From a virus, in the IMG/VR virus record IMGVR_UViG_3300021403_000057, positions 1-20,285 of that record: DNA of 20,285 bases. One strand, 5' to 3'. The notes under the pieces were generated by a model. That model had not been told where the DNA came from. It saw only the letters and a program-made list of their open reading frames with translations, and searched no databases. The position numbers and the translations under genes were made by a program. Positions 6,795 through 13,203 of this stretch are shown piece after piece. Every line of letters starts with the position of its first letter. Position 1 is the first letter of the stretch.

Positions 6795-6809
6795 TTTATT
6801 CTCCTTTTG

Positions 6810-7481
6810 TTAAATTATAATTTCTTGTTGTATCTTTCTTTCAGTCGGATAAAGACCTTTGATCTTTTCATTATAGGAAACGATACCTTCCTGAATCTTC
6901 TTTTCAAATGCTGTTGCGGCTTCGATTATAGCGGTCTGTATCTTCTCATCCGGGTATATCTTTCCAACAAACATAGGTATACCACCCGAATAAGATATGA
7001 AGTCGCACCACTTGCGTTCTGACACAAGCAAACCTGATTGAACCTGCATCATATACTCAACTGGCATATTGCCGGAAAGTATAGTTTCAACCTGATATTT
7101 CTGCTTGCGTGATTTAATCTCAATAAACCCCTCTTCGCCTACAAGTGCATCAGGTGAGAAGCCAAGAGTGAAACCGAATTTATCGTTAGTAATAAACCCC
7201 ACCTCTTCTATGGGCGCGTACTTCTCTGCATAAAGGATTTTAGCCTCAACCTCTTCCTCGTTACCACGCAGCATATCGTCATTAATATATGAAGGCTCGA
7301 CATATTGGGTAACACGTTGGGCAATAAGTTCGTATAGATGCGACCTTTCTTTATCATTACTTGCAATCTTTAATGTAGGCGTGATGATATGTTTCATTTC
7401 GGAAGCGGTTAAAAGCCCACATCTGATTTGGAACCATTCATCAGATCCTTGGATAATGTCGTTGTAATATTTAATTGTCAT
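6810..7481 (-). CDS. YqaJ/lambda-type exonuclease
   Basis: A 223-residue nuclease of the YqaJ viral recombinase (lambda Exo) family, which degrades the 5' strand at double-strand ends to give 3' single strands for annealing. The family start is seen in QGSDEWFQIRCGLLTASE (11-28). The catalytic core is SPDALVGEEGFIEIKSR (109-125), with Asp111, Glu121 and Lys123 forming the PD-ExK centre. The Q-x-Q motif YMMQVQSGLLV (143-153) follows. Size is normal for the family. The SD is AGGAAAG. ATG 7481 overlaps the GIY-YIG stop as ATGA. It is second in the operon from the promoter at 7774-7802. Confidence 0.93.
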   Translation of the reverse strand: MTIKYYNDIIQGSDEWFQIRCGLLTASEMKHIITPTLKIASNDKERSHLYELIAQRVTQYVEPSYINDDMLRGNEEEVEAKILYAEKYAPIEEVGFITNDKFGFTLGFSPDALVGEEGFIEIKSRKQKYQVETILSGNMPVEYMMQVQSGLLVSERKWCDFISYSGGIPMFVGKIYPDEKIQTAIIEAATAFEKKIQEGIVSYNEKIKGLYPTERKIQQEIII

Positions 7482-7759
7482 GAGCTTTCCTGCTGTTGAT
7501 AAACTAATTTATAATTAGGATTGCCCTTAATATTAAATTCTGGTCGGTATTTTTTAATCTCATCTCTTTCATACTCAAACATTTTCATATATGGCATTTC
7601 CAATTCTTCAAACTCAATATAAAATATTCTGTTATACCACTTAGATCGGGATTTATGACCATCATGGTGGTGCCTAAGATGATTTGTAATTCCTATGTAA
7701 AGGACTTTCATCTCCTCGTCATAATGTTTATATAACCACATAGATTTTTTCTTTTTCAT
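7478..7759 (-). CDS. GIY-YIG nuclease domain protein
   Basis: A 93-residue single-domain GIY-YIG endonuclease. The first strand is LYKHYD with the YIG strand as VLYIGIT (about 19-25), the conserved Arg is in LRHHHDGH, and the catalytic Glu is in the helix ending ERDEIKKYRPEFN. Small phage members act on DNA in an undefined way and are not necessarily homing enzymes. No SD precedes ATG 7759, and the predicted transcription start is only about eight bases upstream, so translation may be near-leaderless. It is the first gene of the recombination operon and overlaps the exonuclease start. Confidence 0.85.
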   Translation of the reverse strand: MKKKKSMWLYKHYDEEMKVLYIGITNHLRHHHDGHKSRSKWYNRIFYIEFEELEMPYMKMFEYERDEIKKYRPEFNIKGNPNYKLVYQQQESS

Positions 7760-7773
7760 TTGACTTGCATTAT

Positions 7774-7802
7774 TTTATAGACTAATAATTGTTCACTGTC
7801 AA
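7774..7802 (-). promoter_or_regulatory. Leftward consensus sigma70 promoter for 7759-3936
   Basis: Read leftward: a perfect TTGACA (7802-7797), a 17-base spacer and TATAAA (7779-7774). The expected start of transcription is near 7767, about eight bases before the GIY-YIG ATG. The inverted repeat at 7782-7812 covers the -35 box and most of the spacer, so a repressor bound there would block it. Confidence 0.82.
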
Positions 7803-7812
7803 CAATTATTAG
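7782..7812. promoter_or_regulatory. Perfect 12-bp inverted repeat, likely operator
   Basis: CTAATAATTGTT (7782-7793) and AACAATTATTAG (7801-7812) are exact reverse complements separated by seven bases. The element lies between the divergent GIY-YIG and RHH genes, overlaps the -35 box and spacer of the leftward promoter, and ends just before the SD of the RHH gene. No T-run follows, so it is not a terminator. Binding by the adjacent RHH protein is an inference. Confidence 0.8.
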
Positions 7813-7820
7813 GATAATTT

Positions 7821-7979
7821 ATGCAAACTGAAAAAAAGGGGACTACTAGATACTCAATCTCAATGGATGTTCAAGTTGCGGATAGAATGGATGCATTACT
7901 TAAACAAGAAAGATGGGATGTTAGCGGTTATTTAGAAAGGTTGGTTGTCGCAGATTTGAAAGAGCCAAGATTTTTCTAA
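7821..7979 (+). CDS. Ribbon-helix-helix (RHH) regulator, 52 aa
   Basis: A 52-residue Arc/CopG-like protein: beta strand TRYSISM, helix A (DVQVADRMDALLKQE), turn, helix B (VSGYLERLVVADL). AGGA lies six bases before ATG 7821. It opens a rightward operon with the primase-helicase 21 bases downstream. The perfect inverted repeat at 7782-7812 sits immediately upstream, so autoregulation and control of the divergent recombination operon are likely (inference). The rightward promoter is not clear; TTGACT at 7760-7765 is the best -35 but its -10 (TAATAA) is poor. Confidence 0.82.
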   Translation: MQTEKKGTTRYSISMDVQVADRMDALLKQERWDVSGYLERLVVADLKEPRFF

Positions 7980-8000
7980 TAACATCCAAAAGGGTAGGCC

Positions 8001-10193
8001 ATGCCTAAACAACAACAAGTCAATGAAGAACTGACTTTAAAAAACCCTACCTTCTCCGAATATGCCAAAAAGGGTATTATAGTAATACCAGAAGAAAAAG
8101 CATTCCCTATAAAGGGCTTAGAATGGAGCCGTATATATAGAGAGTCATGGAGGCCAGATGAGGACACGTTGCTTAACTGGGACTTCCTTGATGGCATAGG
8201 TTTCGGCCTTGTTACCGGGCAACCTTCAAATATCATAGCTATTGATATAGACCATGCATCAGAAGCTGAAATGGAGCGCGTTATACAATTGCTTGGTGAT
8301 ACACCTTGCAAGAAATTCGGCACAAAAGGCGTTACTCTTTTCTATCGCTATAATGGTGAAAAGAATTGCCAATGGAGAAAAGATGATGTTATTAAGGTTG
8401 AGTTACTTTCCAGCGGCAAGAAAACAACCATCCCACCTTCAAAGCACCGTTCTGCTGATGGTCATTATGTATGGCTGGATGAGCCGCTGATTGATTGTTA
8501 TGATAGGCTTCCGGCGCTTCCAAGCAATTATAAAGAACTACTTGACTCCTTATTCAGCATTGTTCGCACTGTGGAGAAAGAATATATTCGCACGGATTAT
8601 GATTTAAAGCCCTCATTTAACGATGCAGTTGAAGCTTTAAATAAATGTGATCCATCTAACTCTGACAGAGATGGCTATTGGATTCCTATAAGTTTAGCGT
8701 TTAAGTTAGAAGTTGGTGATGCTGGCTATCAAGCCTGGGATGCGTGGTGTTCGCGTGGTGGCAAACAATATAAACAATCACAACAACGTAACGTTTGGCG
8801 CTCTTTAGATTCGCATAGCGTGAGTTATGGCACTTTGATTCATCATGCCAAACAGGGTGGGTATGTACCGCCTAAACGCGAGCAAGCCACGTTTACCACG
8901 ACAACAAGCATAGATGAGTGGGAGAAACATAGTCTTGAGGCTAAACTTGAGGCACTTGAGGAATCAAGTATACCACCTGAATTTTACACGAATTCCCCCA
9001 ATCATATAAAGGAAGTATGTGATTGGATTACTTCAACTGCAATGTATCCACAGCCTATATTAACACTTGGTTCTGTTATTTCTTTCTTTGGTTTTATGAT
9101 GGGTAAAGATTTTGAATTTAACTCACTACGTACAAATTTATATGTTGCAAACATTGCTTATTCTGCTGATGGTAAAGAGCACGTTAATAGGTGTATTCGC
9201 GGGCTTATGACTACAGCAGATATTTCTGATAATATATCCTATGGTTTCACATCAGATACATCTATATTGAATGATCTTAAAAAGAATGATGGGCGCACTT
9301 ATTATTTAACAGATGAATTGCAGGCTCTCTTATATTCTATTAGCAAACGTCACACTAATTCCGCAGAAGGGCGCGCAGTATCTACCTTATTGCAAGCCTA
9401 CACTGGCGTTGAAGTGCGCACCGTAACTAAGGCCAATATAAAAGAAAGCCCAACTATAATAGTGAAAAATCCATTGGTTACTATTTGCGGATATACAACG
9501 CCGCATATGTTTGAATCATGTCTTGGCACTACTGAGGTGCTAAGTGGTTTTGTTGGCCGCTTATCTACATTTAAAGGCAATAAATATATCCCGGAAGAAA
9601 ATCCTAATTTCTATGGCAATGCCTGGAAGAACATTCCAGCTAACATAGTTGAGATTGTAAAAAATATCCAATCCAACAGATATAAAGAAATTTTGCCAGA
9701 TGGGACTTTTCAATATGGCATGAAGGAAATTCCTACAAAATGCCTGGAACTAATCAAAGAATACCGAGAGCAAATAAGACTTAAACGTAACGAAATGCGT
9801 GCTAATAGCGACCCGTTAGAGGTTATATTCGGGCGTGCTGGTGAAGTTATGACTAAGTACGCGATGATAGCAAGCCAAGGGCGTGAGATAACCGAAGATC
9901 ATATTAACTGGGCAATTAGTGTGGTGGAATATAATTTATCTATTATATGCGATGTTGCCAAACAATTTGCTGATACCGGCTTCGAGCGCAAAAAACTCCA
10001 TGCATTGCAGTACATCGAAAGACGAAATGGACAGGTCACTAAATCTGAATTCACTAAGGGCTGCGCAATATTCGATAATGCACGTGAAAGAAATGAAGTT
10101 ATTAGGGATTTAATAGAAGGTGGGCAACTTGAGGATATTCAAATAGAAGGTAGCCATAAGAAAAAGGCTGGCTACCGATTGATTAAGGGTTAG
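8001..10193 (+). CDS. Prim-pol primase with PriCT and helicase-like domain
   Basis: A 730-residue replication protein. The N-terminal bifunctional primase/polymerase domain (about 16-180) has the metal-binding IDIDH (81-85) and the VELLSSGKKTTIPPSKHR block (133-150). A PriCT-type domain (about 205-287) follows, containing W-x-P-I and the GTLIHHAKQGGY end. Residues 330-645 resemble DUF3987-type ATPase/helicase domains: a loop ADGKEHV (389-395) in the Walker A position, YYLTDE (434-439) as Walker B and GFVGRL (516-521) as a possible arginine finger. The last 70 residues look like a winged helix. It would prime and unwind phage DNA, perhaps at the candidate origin near 14.7-15.3 kb. AGGGTAGG precedes the ATG. 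GKE instead of GK(S/T) is notable. The stop overlaps a convergent gene's stop. Confidence 0.88.
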   Translation: MPKQQQVNEELTLKNPTFSEYAKKGIIVIPEEKAFPIKGLEWSRIYRESWRPDEDTLLNWDFLDGIGFGLVTGQPSNIIAIDIDHASEAEMERVIQLLGDTPCKKFGTKGVTLFYRYNGEKNCQWRKDDVIKVELLSSGKKTTIPPSKHRSADGHYVWLDEPLIDCYDRLPALPSNYKELLDSLFSIVRTVEKEYIRTDYDLKPSFNDAVEALNKCDPSNSDRDGYWIPISLAFKLEVGDAGYQAWDAWCSRGGKQYKQSQQRNVWRSLDSHSVSYGTLIHHAKQGGYVPPKREQATFTTTTSIDEWEKHSLEAKLEALEESSIPPEFYTNSPNHIKEVCDWITSTAMYPQPILTLGSVISFFGFMMGKDFEFNSLRTNLYVANIAYSADGKEHVNRCIRGLMTTADISDNISYGFTSDTSILNDLKKNDGRTYYLTDELQALLYSISKRHTNSAEGRAVSTLLQAYTGVEVRTVTKANIKESPTIIVKNPLVTICGYTTPHMFESCLGTTEVLSGFVGRLSTFKGNKYIPEENPNFYGNAWKNIPANIVEIVKNIQSNRYKEILPDGTFQYGMKEIPTKCLELIKEYREQIRLKRNEMRANSDPLEVIFGRAGEVMTKYAMIASQGREITEDHINWAISVVEYNLSIICDVAKQFADTGFERKKLHALQYIERRNGQVTKSEFTKGCAIFDNARERNEVIRDLIEGGQLEDIQIEGSHKKKAGYRLIKG

Positions 10194-10351
10194 AGAGCTT
10201 TGCGCCCTTTTAATGCTTCTTTAACAAGCATGTTAATCACTTGATTATATGATAATTCAAGATTCTTAACGGTATCAATACGCAAAGATTGAATTATATC
10301 CTCAATCTTCGGCTCGAAAGTTACCGATGTTTGTTTATTTTTTTTACTCAT
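10190..10351 (-). CDS. RHH-like small protein, 53 aa
   Basis: A 53-residue protein with probable RHH layout: basic start (MSKKNKQ), strand TSVTFE, helix A (PKIEDIIQSLRIDTVKN), then LS and helix B (YNQVINMLVKEALKG), with a basic end. The match is less sharp than for the other two RHH proteins. It is the last gene of the leftward operon from 14568, with GAGGTGATAAGG before the ATG and an ATGA overlap with the gene upstream. Its TAA interlocks with the primase TAG from the other strand (10190-10193). Confidence 0.7.
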   Translation of the reverse strand: MSKKNKQTSVTFEPKIEDIIQSLRIDTVKNLELSYNQVINMLVKEALKGRKAL

Positions 10352-10503
10352 AACCTTATCACCTCATTTACATTAAGTTTACCTTGTTTTATTAAGTCTA
10401 TTTCCTTCCGGATTATTGACTCTAGAAATAAGCGTGCAGTATTGGCATGACCTTCTTTTACAGCCCAACAATAATGTCGTTTTAGCGCATCTAAGTCGTT
10501 CAT
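10348..10503 (-). CDS. Small helical protein, unknown
   Basis: A 51-residue charged, all-helical protein (LDALKRHYCWAVKEGHANTA, then LFLESIIRKEIDLIKQGKLN). An excellent SD, AAGGAG, precedes ATG 10503. The start overlaps the previous stop and the stop overlaps the RHH-like start, both as ATGA. The coupling with the RHH-like gene suggests the two may be a functional pair, but nothing in the sequence identifies it. Confidence 0.72.
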   Translation of the reverse strand: MNDLDALKRHYCWAVKEGHANTARLFLESIIRKEIDLIKQGKLNVNEVIRL

Positions 10504-10655
10504 TTTTTCTCCTTCTTGGCCTTTTTAATTGCATATTTGGCGCTGTATTCAGGATTTCCTGTTACATCACGCTCATATCGTTCACGGGCTCTCATTTCAG
10601 TGCGCGCCCATTGTTGCATGAGGGATTTTAGGAGGGCGTAGTCTATTGTTGTCAT
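10500..10655 (-). CDS. Small basic protein, unknown
   Basis: A 51-residue protein with a Trp/Arg-rich helix (LMQQWARTEMRARERYERD) and a lysine-rich end (AIKKAKKEKK). The basic character suggests nucleic-acid contact. GGAGGTGG lies upstream of the ATG at good spacing. It forms ATGA overlaps on both sides. No family recognised. Confidence 0.72.
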   Translation of the reverse strand: MTTIDYALLKSLMQQWARTEMRARERYERDVTGNPEYSAKYAIKKAKKEKK

Positions 10656-11092
10656 GCTTCCACCTCCGGCATTAGGAATGGTTTGTTGTCGCGTTGGATG
10701 ATTTTAAAATCTCTAAATCCTAATAAAACTTTTCCTGCAAATAATCCCGCATTATAAATATGATATTCTACAAGCGGATTGTCTTTGTAATCACCTATGG
10801 AGCATTTTATTTGGTATAAATCCCCTTCCATTGCCTCAAATATTGATAGACTGTCTGGATGGATATAGATTTTATCTGAGATATTTTCCATATACTTAAT
10901 GGCATCAGAAATCATTTCAATTTCTTCGCTACCCTCACAAAAGCAAGCATGGAACCAATCAAAATTTCTCTGGGCTTCAGTTAAATCATACTCGCTCATT
11001 TGCTCATCTGTATGCATACAGTATAGTTTAACCCCAAAATTCATCGCCATGTATGCAGCTTCAATCGGACAATCATAATAAAGTTTTTTCAT
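10652..11092 (-). CDS. Hypothetical acidic protein
   Basis: A 146-residue acidic, cysteine-containing soluble protein (five Cys, including FHACFC in the middle). The N-terminus alternates helix and strand (CPIEAAYMAMNFGVKLYC); the C-terminal half looks beta-rich (YQIKCSIGDY, EYHIYNAGLFAGKVLLGFRD). No family recognised. GGAGAAAAGGAA precedes ATG 11092. It is the largest product of this stretch of tiny genes and shares ATGA overlaps with both neighbours. Confidence 0.75.
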   Translation of the reverse strand: MKKLYYDCPIEAAYMAMNFGVKLYCMHTDEQMSEYDLTEAQRNFDWFHACFCEGSEEIEMISDAIKYMENISDKIYIHPDSLSIFEAMEGDLYQIKCSIGDYKDNPLVEYHIYNAGLFAGKVLLGFRDFKIIQRDNKPFLMPEVEA

Positions 11093-11244
11093 TTCCTTTT
11101 CTCCAATTCTTTATCAATTCTACCTAATGTTTTCTCACACATATCCCATTGTTTTGCGGTTCCTTCATGTGAATTGGCCTGAATCATAAACATGGAAGCG
11201 CGCTGCATGAGTAAGTCTTCTTTTGTGTAGTTGTGCCACTTCAT
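11089..11244 (-). CDS. Small helical protein, unknown
   Basis: A 51-residue, Met-rich amphipathic helical protein (KWHNYTKEDLLMQRASMFMI; TAKQWDMCEKTLGRIDKELE). The second helix could be a coiled coil. AAAGGGGG precedes the ATG. ATGA overlaps on both sides place it in the operon. No family recognised. Confidence 0.7.
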   Translation of the reverse strand: MKWHNYTKEDLLMQRASMFMIQANSHEGTAKQWDMCEKTLGRIDKELEKRK

Positions 11245-11387
11245 ATCAACCCCCTTTTCCTTCTAGATTCCCAAATCCTATTAATAAAATTCTCCCACTT
11301 CCAGAGTGCACCCCGTGGATTATCCCGAATCCAAAGGGCGCGTAAGTCTGGTATTGTTTTGCAGGTGGAGATTTCTTTCTTAGTCAC
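11241..11387 (-). CDS. Small Trp/Arg-rich protein, GTG start
   Basis: A 48-residue basic protein rich in Trp and Arg (TIPDLRALWIRDNPRGALWK, ending RIWESRRKRGLI). GTG 11387 is chosen because AAGG lies six bases upstream and it overlaps the previous stop as GTGA; an ATG two bases upstream is followed at once by a stop. No family recognised; the tryptophan-arginine composition suggests nucleic-acid or membrane-surface contact. Confidence 0.65.
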   Translation of the reverse strand: MTKKEISTCKTIPDLRALWIRDNPRGALWKWENFINRIWESRRKRGLI

Positions 11388-11539
11388 ATTATACCTTCCT
11401 TTCTCCAGGTTTCACGCCTATCTTCTTCAACTCCTATCCACATATCTGCCACTTGTGCCAGCTCTTCAGCAAGTTCTTTTATTGCATAACAATCTAGTTT
11501 TTGATCGCGGAGCATGGTATATAGTTGGGAAGGATTCAT
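11384..11539 (-). CDS. Small acidic helical protein, unknown
   Basis: A 51-residue acidic helical protein (YAIKELAEELAQVADMWIGV followed by EEDRRETWRKEG). AAGGGGG precedes ATG 11539. It overlaps both neighbours (ATGA and GTGA). No family recognised. Confidence 0.7.
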   Translation of the reverse strand: MNPSQLYTMLRDQKLDCYAIKELAEELAQVADMWIGVEEDRRETWRKEGIM

Positions 11540-11829
11540 TTTGCCCCCTTTTCACGTTCTGTAAGCATTGCGTCTGCCATACAATAACAGCTACGGGCAA
11601 TAGTAGTTAAATTACCCCTTATTTCACCATCCCTACTAATAAACATTTGTGTTTGCAATACTCCGTGTAGTGCTGCGCAAGCAAACTCATCCCTCAAAGT
11701 TTTTGCATTAAGTAGAGTTGAAATGGGGTTTATTAGGCTGAATTCTTCATTTGTCCATTGGCCTTTATTAATAAAATTAATCAAGTATAGTTTAGCTTCT
11801 TGGATAGTATTAATTTTATCTGGATTCAT
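11536..11829 (-). CDS. Conserved small phage protein, unknown function
   Basis: A 97-residue protein of a type often seen in phages of Proteobacteria. The conserved part is a segment with FACAALHGVLQTQ (about 47-59) and a C-terminal helix AxxCYxMADAMLTERE, where the M/I-ADAML-x-ER ending is characteristic. Function unknown. ATG 11829 is chosen over an in-frame upstream start at 11892 because a near-perfect SD, GGAGG, lies six bases before it and it forms TGATG with the stop of the membrane gene upstream. Confidence 0.8.
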   Translation of the reverse strand: MNPDKINTIQEAKLYLINFINKGQWTNEEFSLINPISTLLNAKTLRDEFACAALHGVLQTQMFISRDGEIRGNLTTIARSCYCMADAMLTEREKGAK

Positions 11830-11939
11830 CACATACCTCCAACTACTACAAACGCACAGAATAATAGCATTACAGCGAAGCAAGCTATGCATTCAGCTTT
11901 AAATAGGAATAGTAAGTCAGATTTTAGATCTTTATTCAT
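11829..11939 (-). CDS. Tiny single-span membrane protein
   Basis: A 36-residue protein: a polar head (MNKDLKSD), then a hydrophobic span to the end with three Cys (ECIACFAVMLLFCAFVVVGG). AGAGGAAG precedes ATG 11939. It overlaps the upstream gene by eight bases and the next by one (TGATG). It lies beside another N-terminally anchored protein, so the two may form a membrane pair. Confidence 0.65.
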   Translation of the reverse strand: MNKDLKSDLLFLFKAECIACFAVMLLFCAFVVVGGM

Positions 11940-12159
11940 GACTTCCTCTTCGTTCGTTATTGATAATTCTATAATTTTGCAATGGCAACCAACCTTCTTT
12001 GGTTTCAATCAAGCAGCCAGAAAAGACTGCGAACTGATGGTTAAAACTAGACTGTTCTGTTTTAGCCGCACATGATGCTTTAGCTATAAAATAAAATCCA
12101 GTTCCTAGTAAAAGGGAAAAGACTGCAAACACCATAATAATTATTAAATTTTCTCTCAT
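11932..12159 (-). CDS. Membrane-anchored small protein
   Basis: A 75-residue protein with an N-terminal hydrophobic segment (LIIIMVFAVFSLLLGTGFYF) and a short soluble domain containing two Cys (KASCAAKT; FSGCLIETKEGWLPLQNYR). The Cys-Leu-(I/V) and W-(V/L)-P patterns recur in small phage membrane proteins, of unknown role. The sequence before Cys is not a lipobox, so a lipoprotein is unlikely. AAGGA lies before ATG 12159 with rather long spacing. It overlaps the tiny membrane gene by eight bases. Confidence 0.75.
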   Translation of the reverse strand: MRENLIIIMVFAVFSLLLGTGFYFIAKASCAAKTEQSSFNHQFAVFSGCLIETKEGWLPLQNYRIINNERRGSHE

Positions 12160-12214
12160 ATTATTTTTCCTTGTTGGTTATGAGCAGTTTTGTAACATGC
12201 TCAGGTTATTGGGA

Positions 12215-12469
12215 CTATCTACCGTAACCGTCACCGTAACCGTCACCGTAACCGTCACCGTAACCGTCACCGTAACCGTAACCGTCACCGTAACCGTCAC
12301 CGTAACCGTCACCGGAACCGGAACCGTAACCGGAACCGGAACCGTCACCGTAACCGTCACCGTCACCGGAACCGTAACCGGAACCGTAACCGTAACCGGA
12401 ACCGTAACCGGAACCGTAACCGGAACCGTAACCGTAACCGCTTATACATGTTTTATGCTTTATACTCAT
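12215..12469 (-). CDS. Gly-Tyr/Asp/Ser dipeptide-repeat protein
   Basis: An 84-residue protein: a ten-residue head (MSIKHKTCIS), then 36 uninterrupted Gly-X dipeptides where X is Tyr, Asp or Ser only, ending Gly-Arg. All Gly are GGT, Tyr TAC, Asp GAC and Ser TCC, so the gene is a hexamer repeat differing at one or two bases per unit. GAGGG precedes ATG 12469, which overlaps the DUF6948 gene by 17 bases. I recall similar repeat genes beside DUF6948 genes in other phages but cannot confirm this. The composition predicts an unfolded, low-complexity chain of Tyr 'stickers' and Gly/Ser spacers. Function unknown; length is likely variable. Confidence 0.7.
   Translation of the reverse strand: MSIKHKTCISGYGYGSGYGSGYGSGYGYGSGYGSGDGDGYGDGSGSGYGSGSGDGYGDGYGDGYGYGDGYGDGYGDGYGDGYGR
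12221..12439. repeat. GGT-NNC hexamer tandem repeat
   Basis: About 36 copies of a six-base unit, on the leftward strand GGTTAC, GGTGAC or GGTTCC, with no interruption or spacer. It lies wholly inside the dipeptide-repeat gene. The (G)GTGAC form dominates at the 3' end and the GGTTCC form near the 5' end. Slippage would change the protein by two residues per unit without breaking the frame. Confidence 0.95.
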
Positions 12470-12848
12470 TTTGACCCTCAATATTTTTGATTGCAGCTTG
12501 TGAGCATGGAATAAGTTCAATTGCTTCCAACCAGATTGACTCGACAGGAGCACAAACTTTACTATCATCAGCTAGCCCACCATTGGCAACCTCTGAAAGT
12601 GAAATGCCCTTATTTTTGGTTTTCCAATAGAATAAACGGCGTGCATTCTTAACTATTACTTCCTTGCCGGATTTTTCTATTACCTCACCGAAAAATACAC
12701 CAGCGGTATAAGTGCGGATTATGCACTTTTTGCCCACTAGCAAGTTAAGCCCATCGCTGCAAGCATTTGTTGCAATAGTTTTATTTCCAAACAGCGCCAT
12801 TAATTCCTTAATTTCGCCTAGTGTTAAATTATCAGTACAGTTAGCCAT
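12453..12848 (-). CDS. DUF6948 family protein
   Basis: A 131-residue protein with the signature order of DUF6948: a helical start, VGKKCIIRTYTAGVFFGEV (about 38-56), the KEVIVKNARRLFYWK block, GISLSEVANGGLADDSKVC, and IWLEAIELIPCSQAA near the end. It reads as a small beta-barrel-like domain with a conserved ARRL(F/W)YWK core. Function unknown; widespread in proteobacterial phages. AAGGA lies eight bases before ATG 12848. The C-terminus overlaps the dipeptide-repeat gene. Family call is from memory of the motif set. Confidence 0.85.
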   Translation of the reverse strand: MANCTDNLTLGEIKELMALFGNKTIATNACSDGLNLLVGKKCIIRTYTAGVFFGEVIEKSGKEVIVKNARRLFYWKTKNKGISLSEVANGGLADDSKVCAPVESIWLEAIELIPCSQAAIKNIEGQNEYKA

Positions 12849-12849
12849 T

Positions 12850-13020
12850 TTATTTTCCTTTTAGATTGTTAAAGTTAGTAGTAGTTTCCCAAAAATCTTT
12901 AGCCTCATTCGGCACTTCCCAGGTGGTTAACTTATAATGCACCCAAATCCCCAGCCCAGGCAATCCAGCGCCTAGAATGATCCCGAATAGTAAGGTGTAG
13001 ATGAATTGACGTATTTGCAT
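12850..13020 (-). CDS. Small single-span membrane protein
   Basis: A 56-residue protein with a hydrophobic segment at about residues 7-27 (IYTLLFGIILGAGLPGLGIW) and a polar C-terminal tail ending NNLKGK. AAAGGAG is found upstream of ATG 13020. It ends one base before the DUF6948 start. No family recognised. Confidence 0.68.
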   Translation of the reverse strand: MQIRQFIYTLLFGIILGAGLPGLGIWVHYKLTTWEVPNEAKDFWETTTNFNNLKGK

Positions 13021-13037
13021 AAAGTTAGGCTCCTTTG

Positions 13038-13202
13038 TTATAGTTGATAGTTGGGTTTCTCATTCTTAATTGTATCTTCATAAGCCTTAAATGCCCTCTC
13101 ACATGCAATGAATTTTTCTTCAAGGCTCGTATTTCTGTTTTCCAAAACTGAATGGGTAAAACGGTTTAGGCTTTGCAATAAAGGTAATCTATTATAAAAC
13201 AC
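13038..13202 (-). CDS. Small helical protein, GTG start
   Basis: A 54-residue charged protein (LLQSLNRFTHSVLENRN, then a helix EEKFIACERAFKAYEDTIKN). GTG 13202 is chosen because AGGAG lies upstream with six bases to the start; a nearby ATG at 13204 is in another frame and stops after 12 codons. The start lies right after the upstream stop. No family recognised. Confidence 0.65.
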   Translation of the reverse strand: MFYNRLPLLQSLNRFTHSVLENRNTSLEEKFIACERAFKAYEDTIKNEKPNYQL

Positions 13203-13203
13203 A

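Noticed and set aside
7782-7812. Rho-independent terminator
   Set aside because: The stem is AT-rich and no T-run follows on either strand.
7790-7818. Rightward promoter TTGTTC-17-GATAAT for the RHH gene
   Set aside because: It would start transcription near 7825, inside the coding region, after the ATG at 7821.
10348-11539. Four genes of exactly 156 bases as recent duplications
   Set aside because: The proteins share no sequence similarity; the equal length looks like coincidence.
11536-11892. Longer start at 11892 for the conserved protein
   Set aside because: The added 21 residues overlap the tiny membrane gene, and ATG 11829 has a near-perfect SD and a TGATG junction.
12221-12439. CRISPR array
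   Set aside because: The six-base units are contiguous with no spacers, and there are no cas genes.
12178-12490. Long Val-Thr/Gly-Thr repeat frames on both strands
   Set aside because: They are other-frame readings of the hexamer repeat; only the leftward Gly-X frame has an SD and start in the gene chain.
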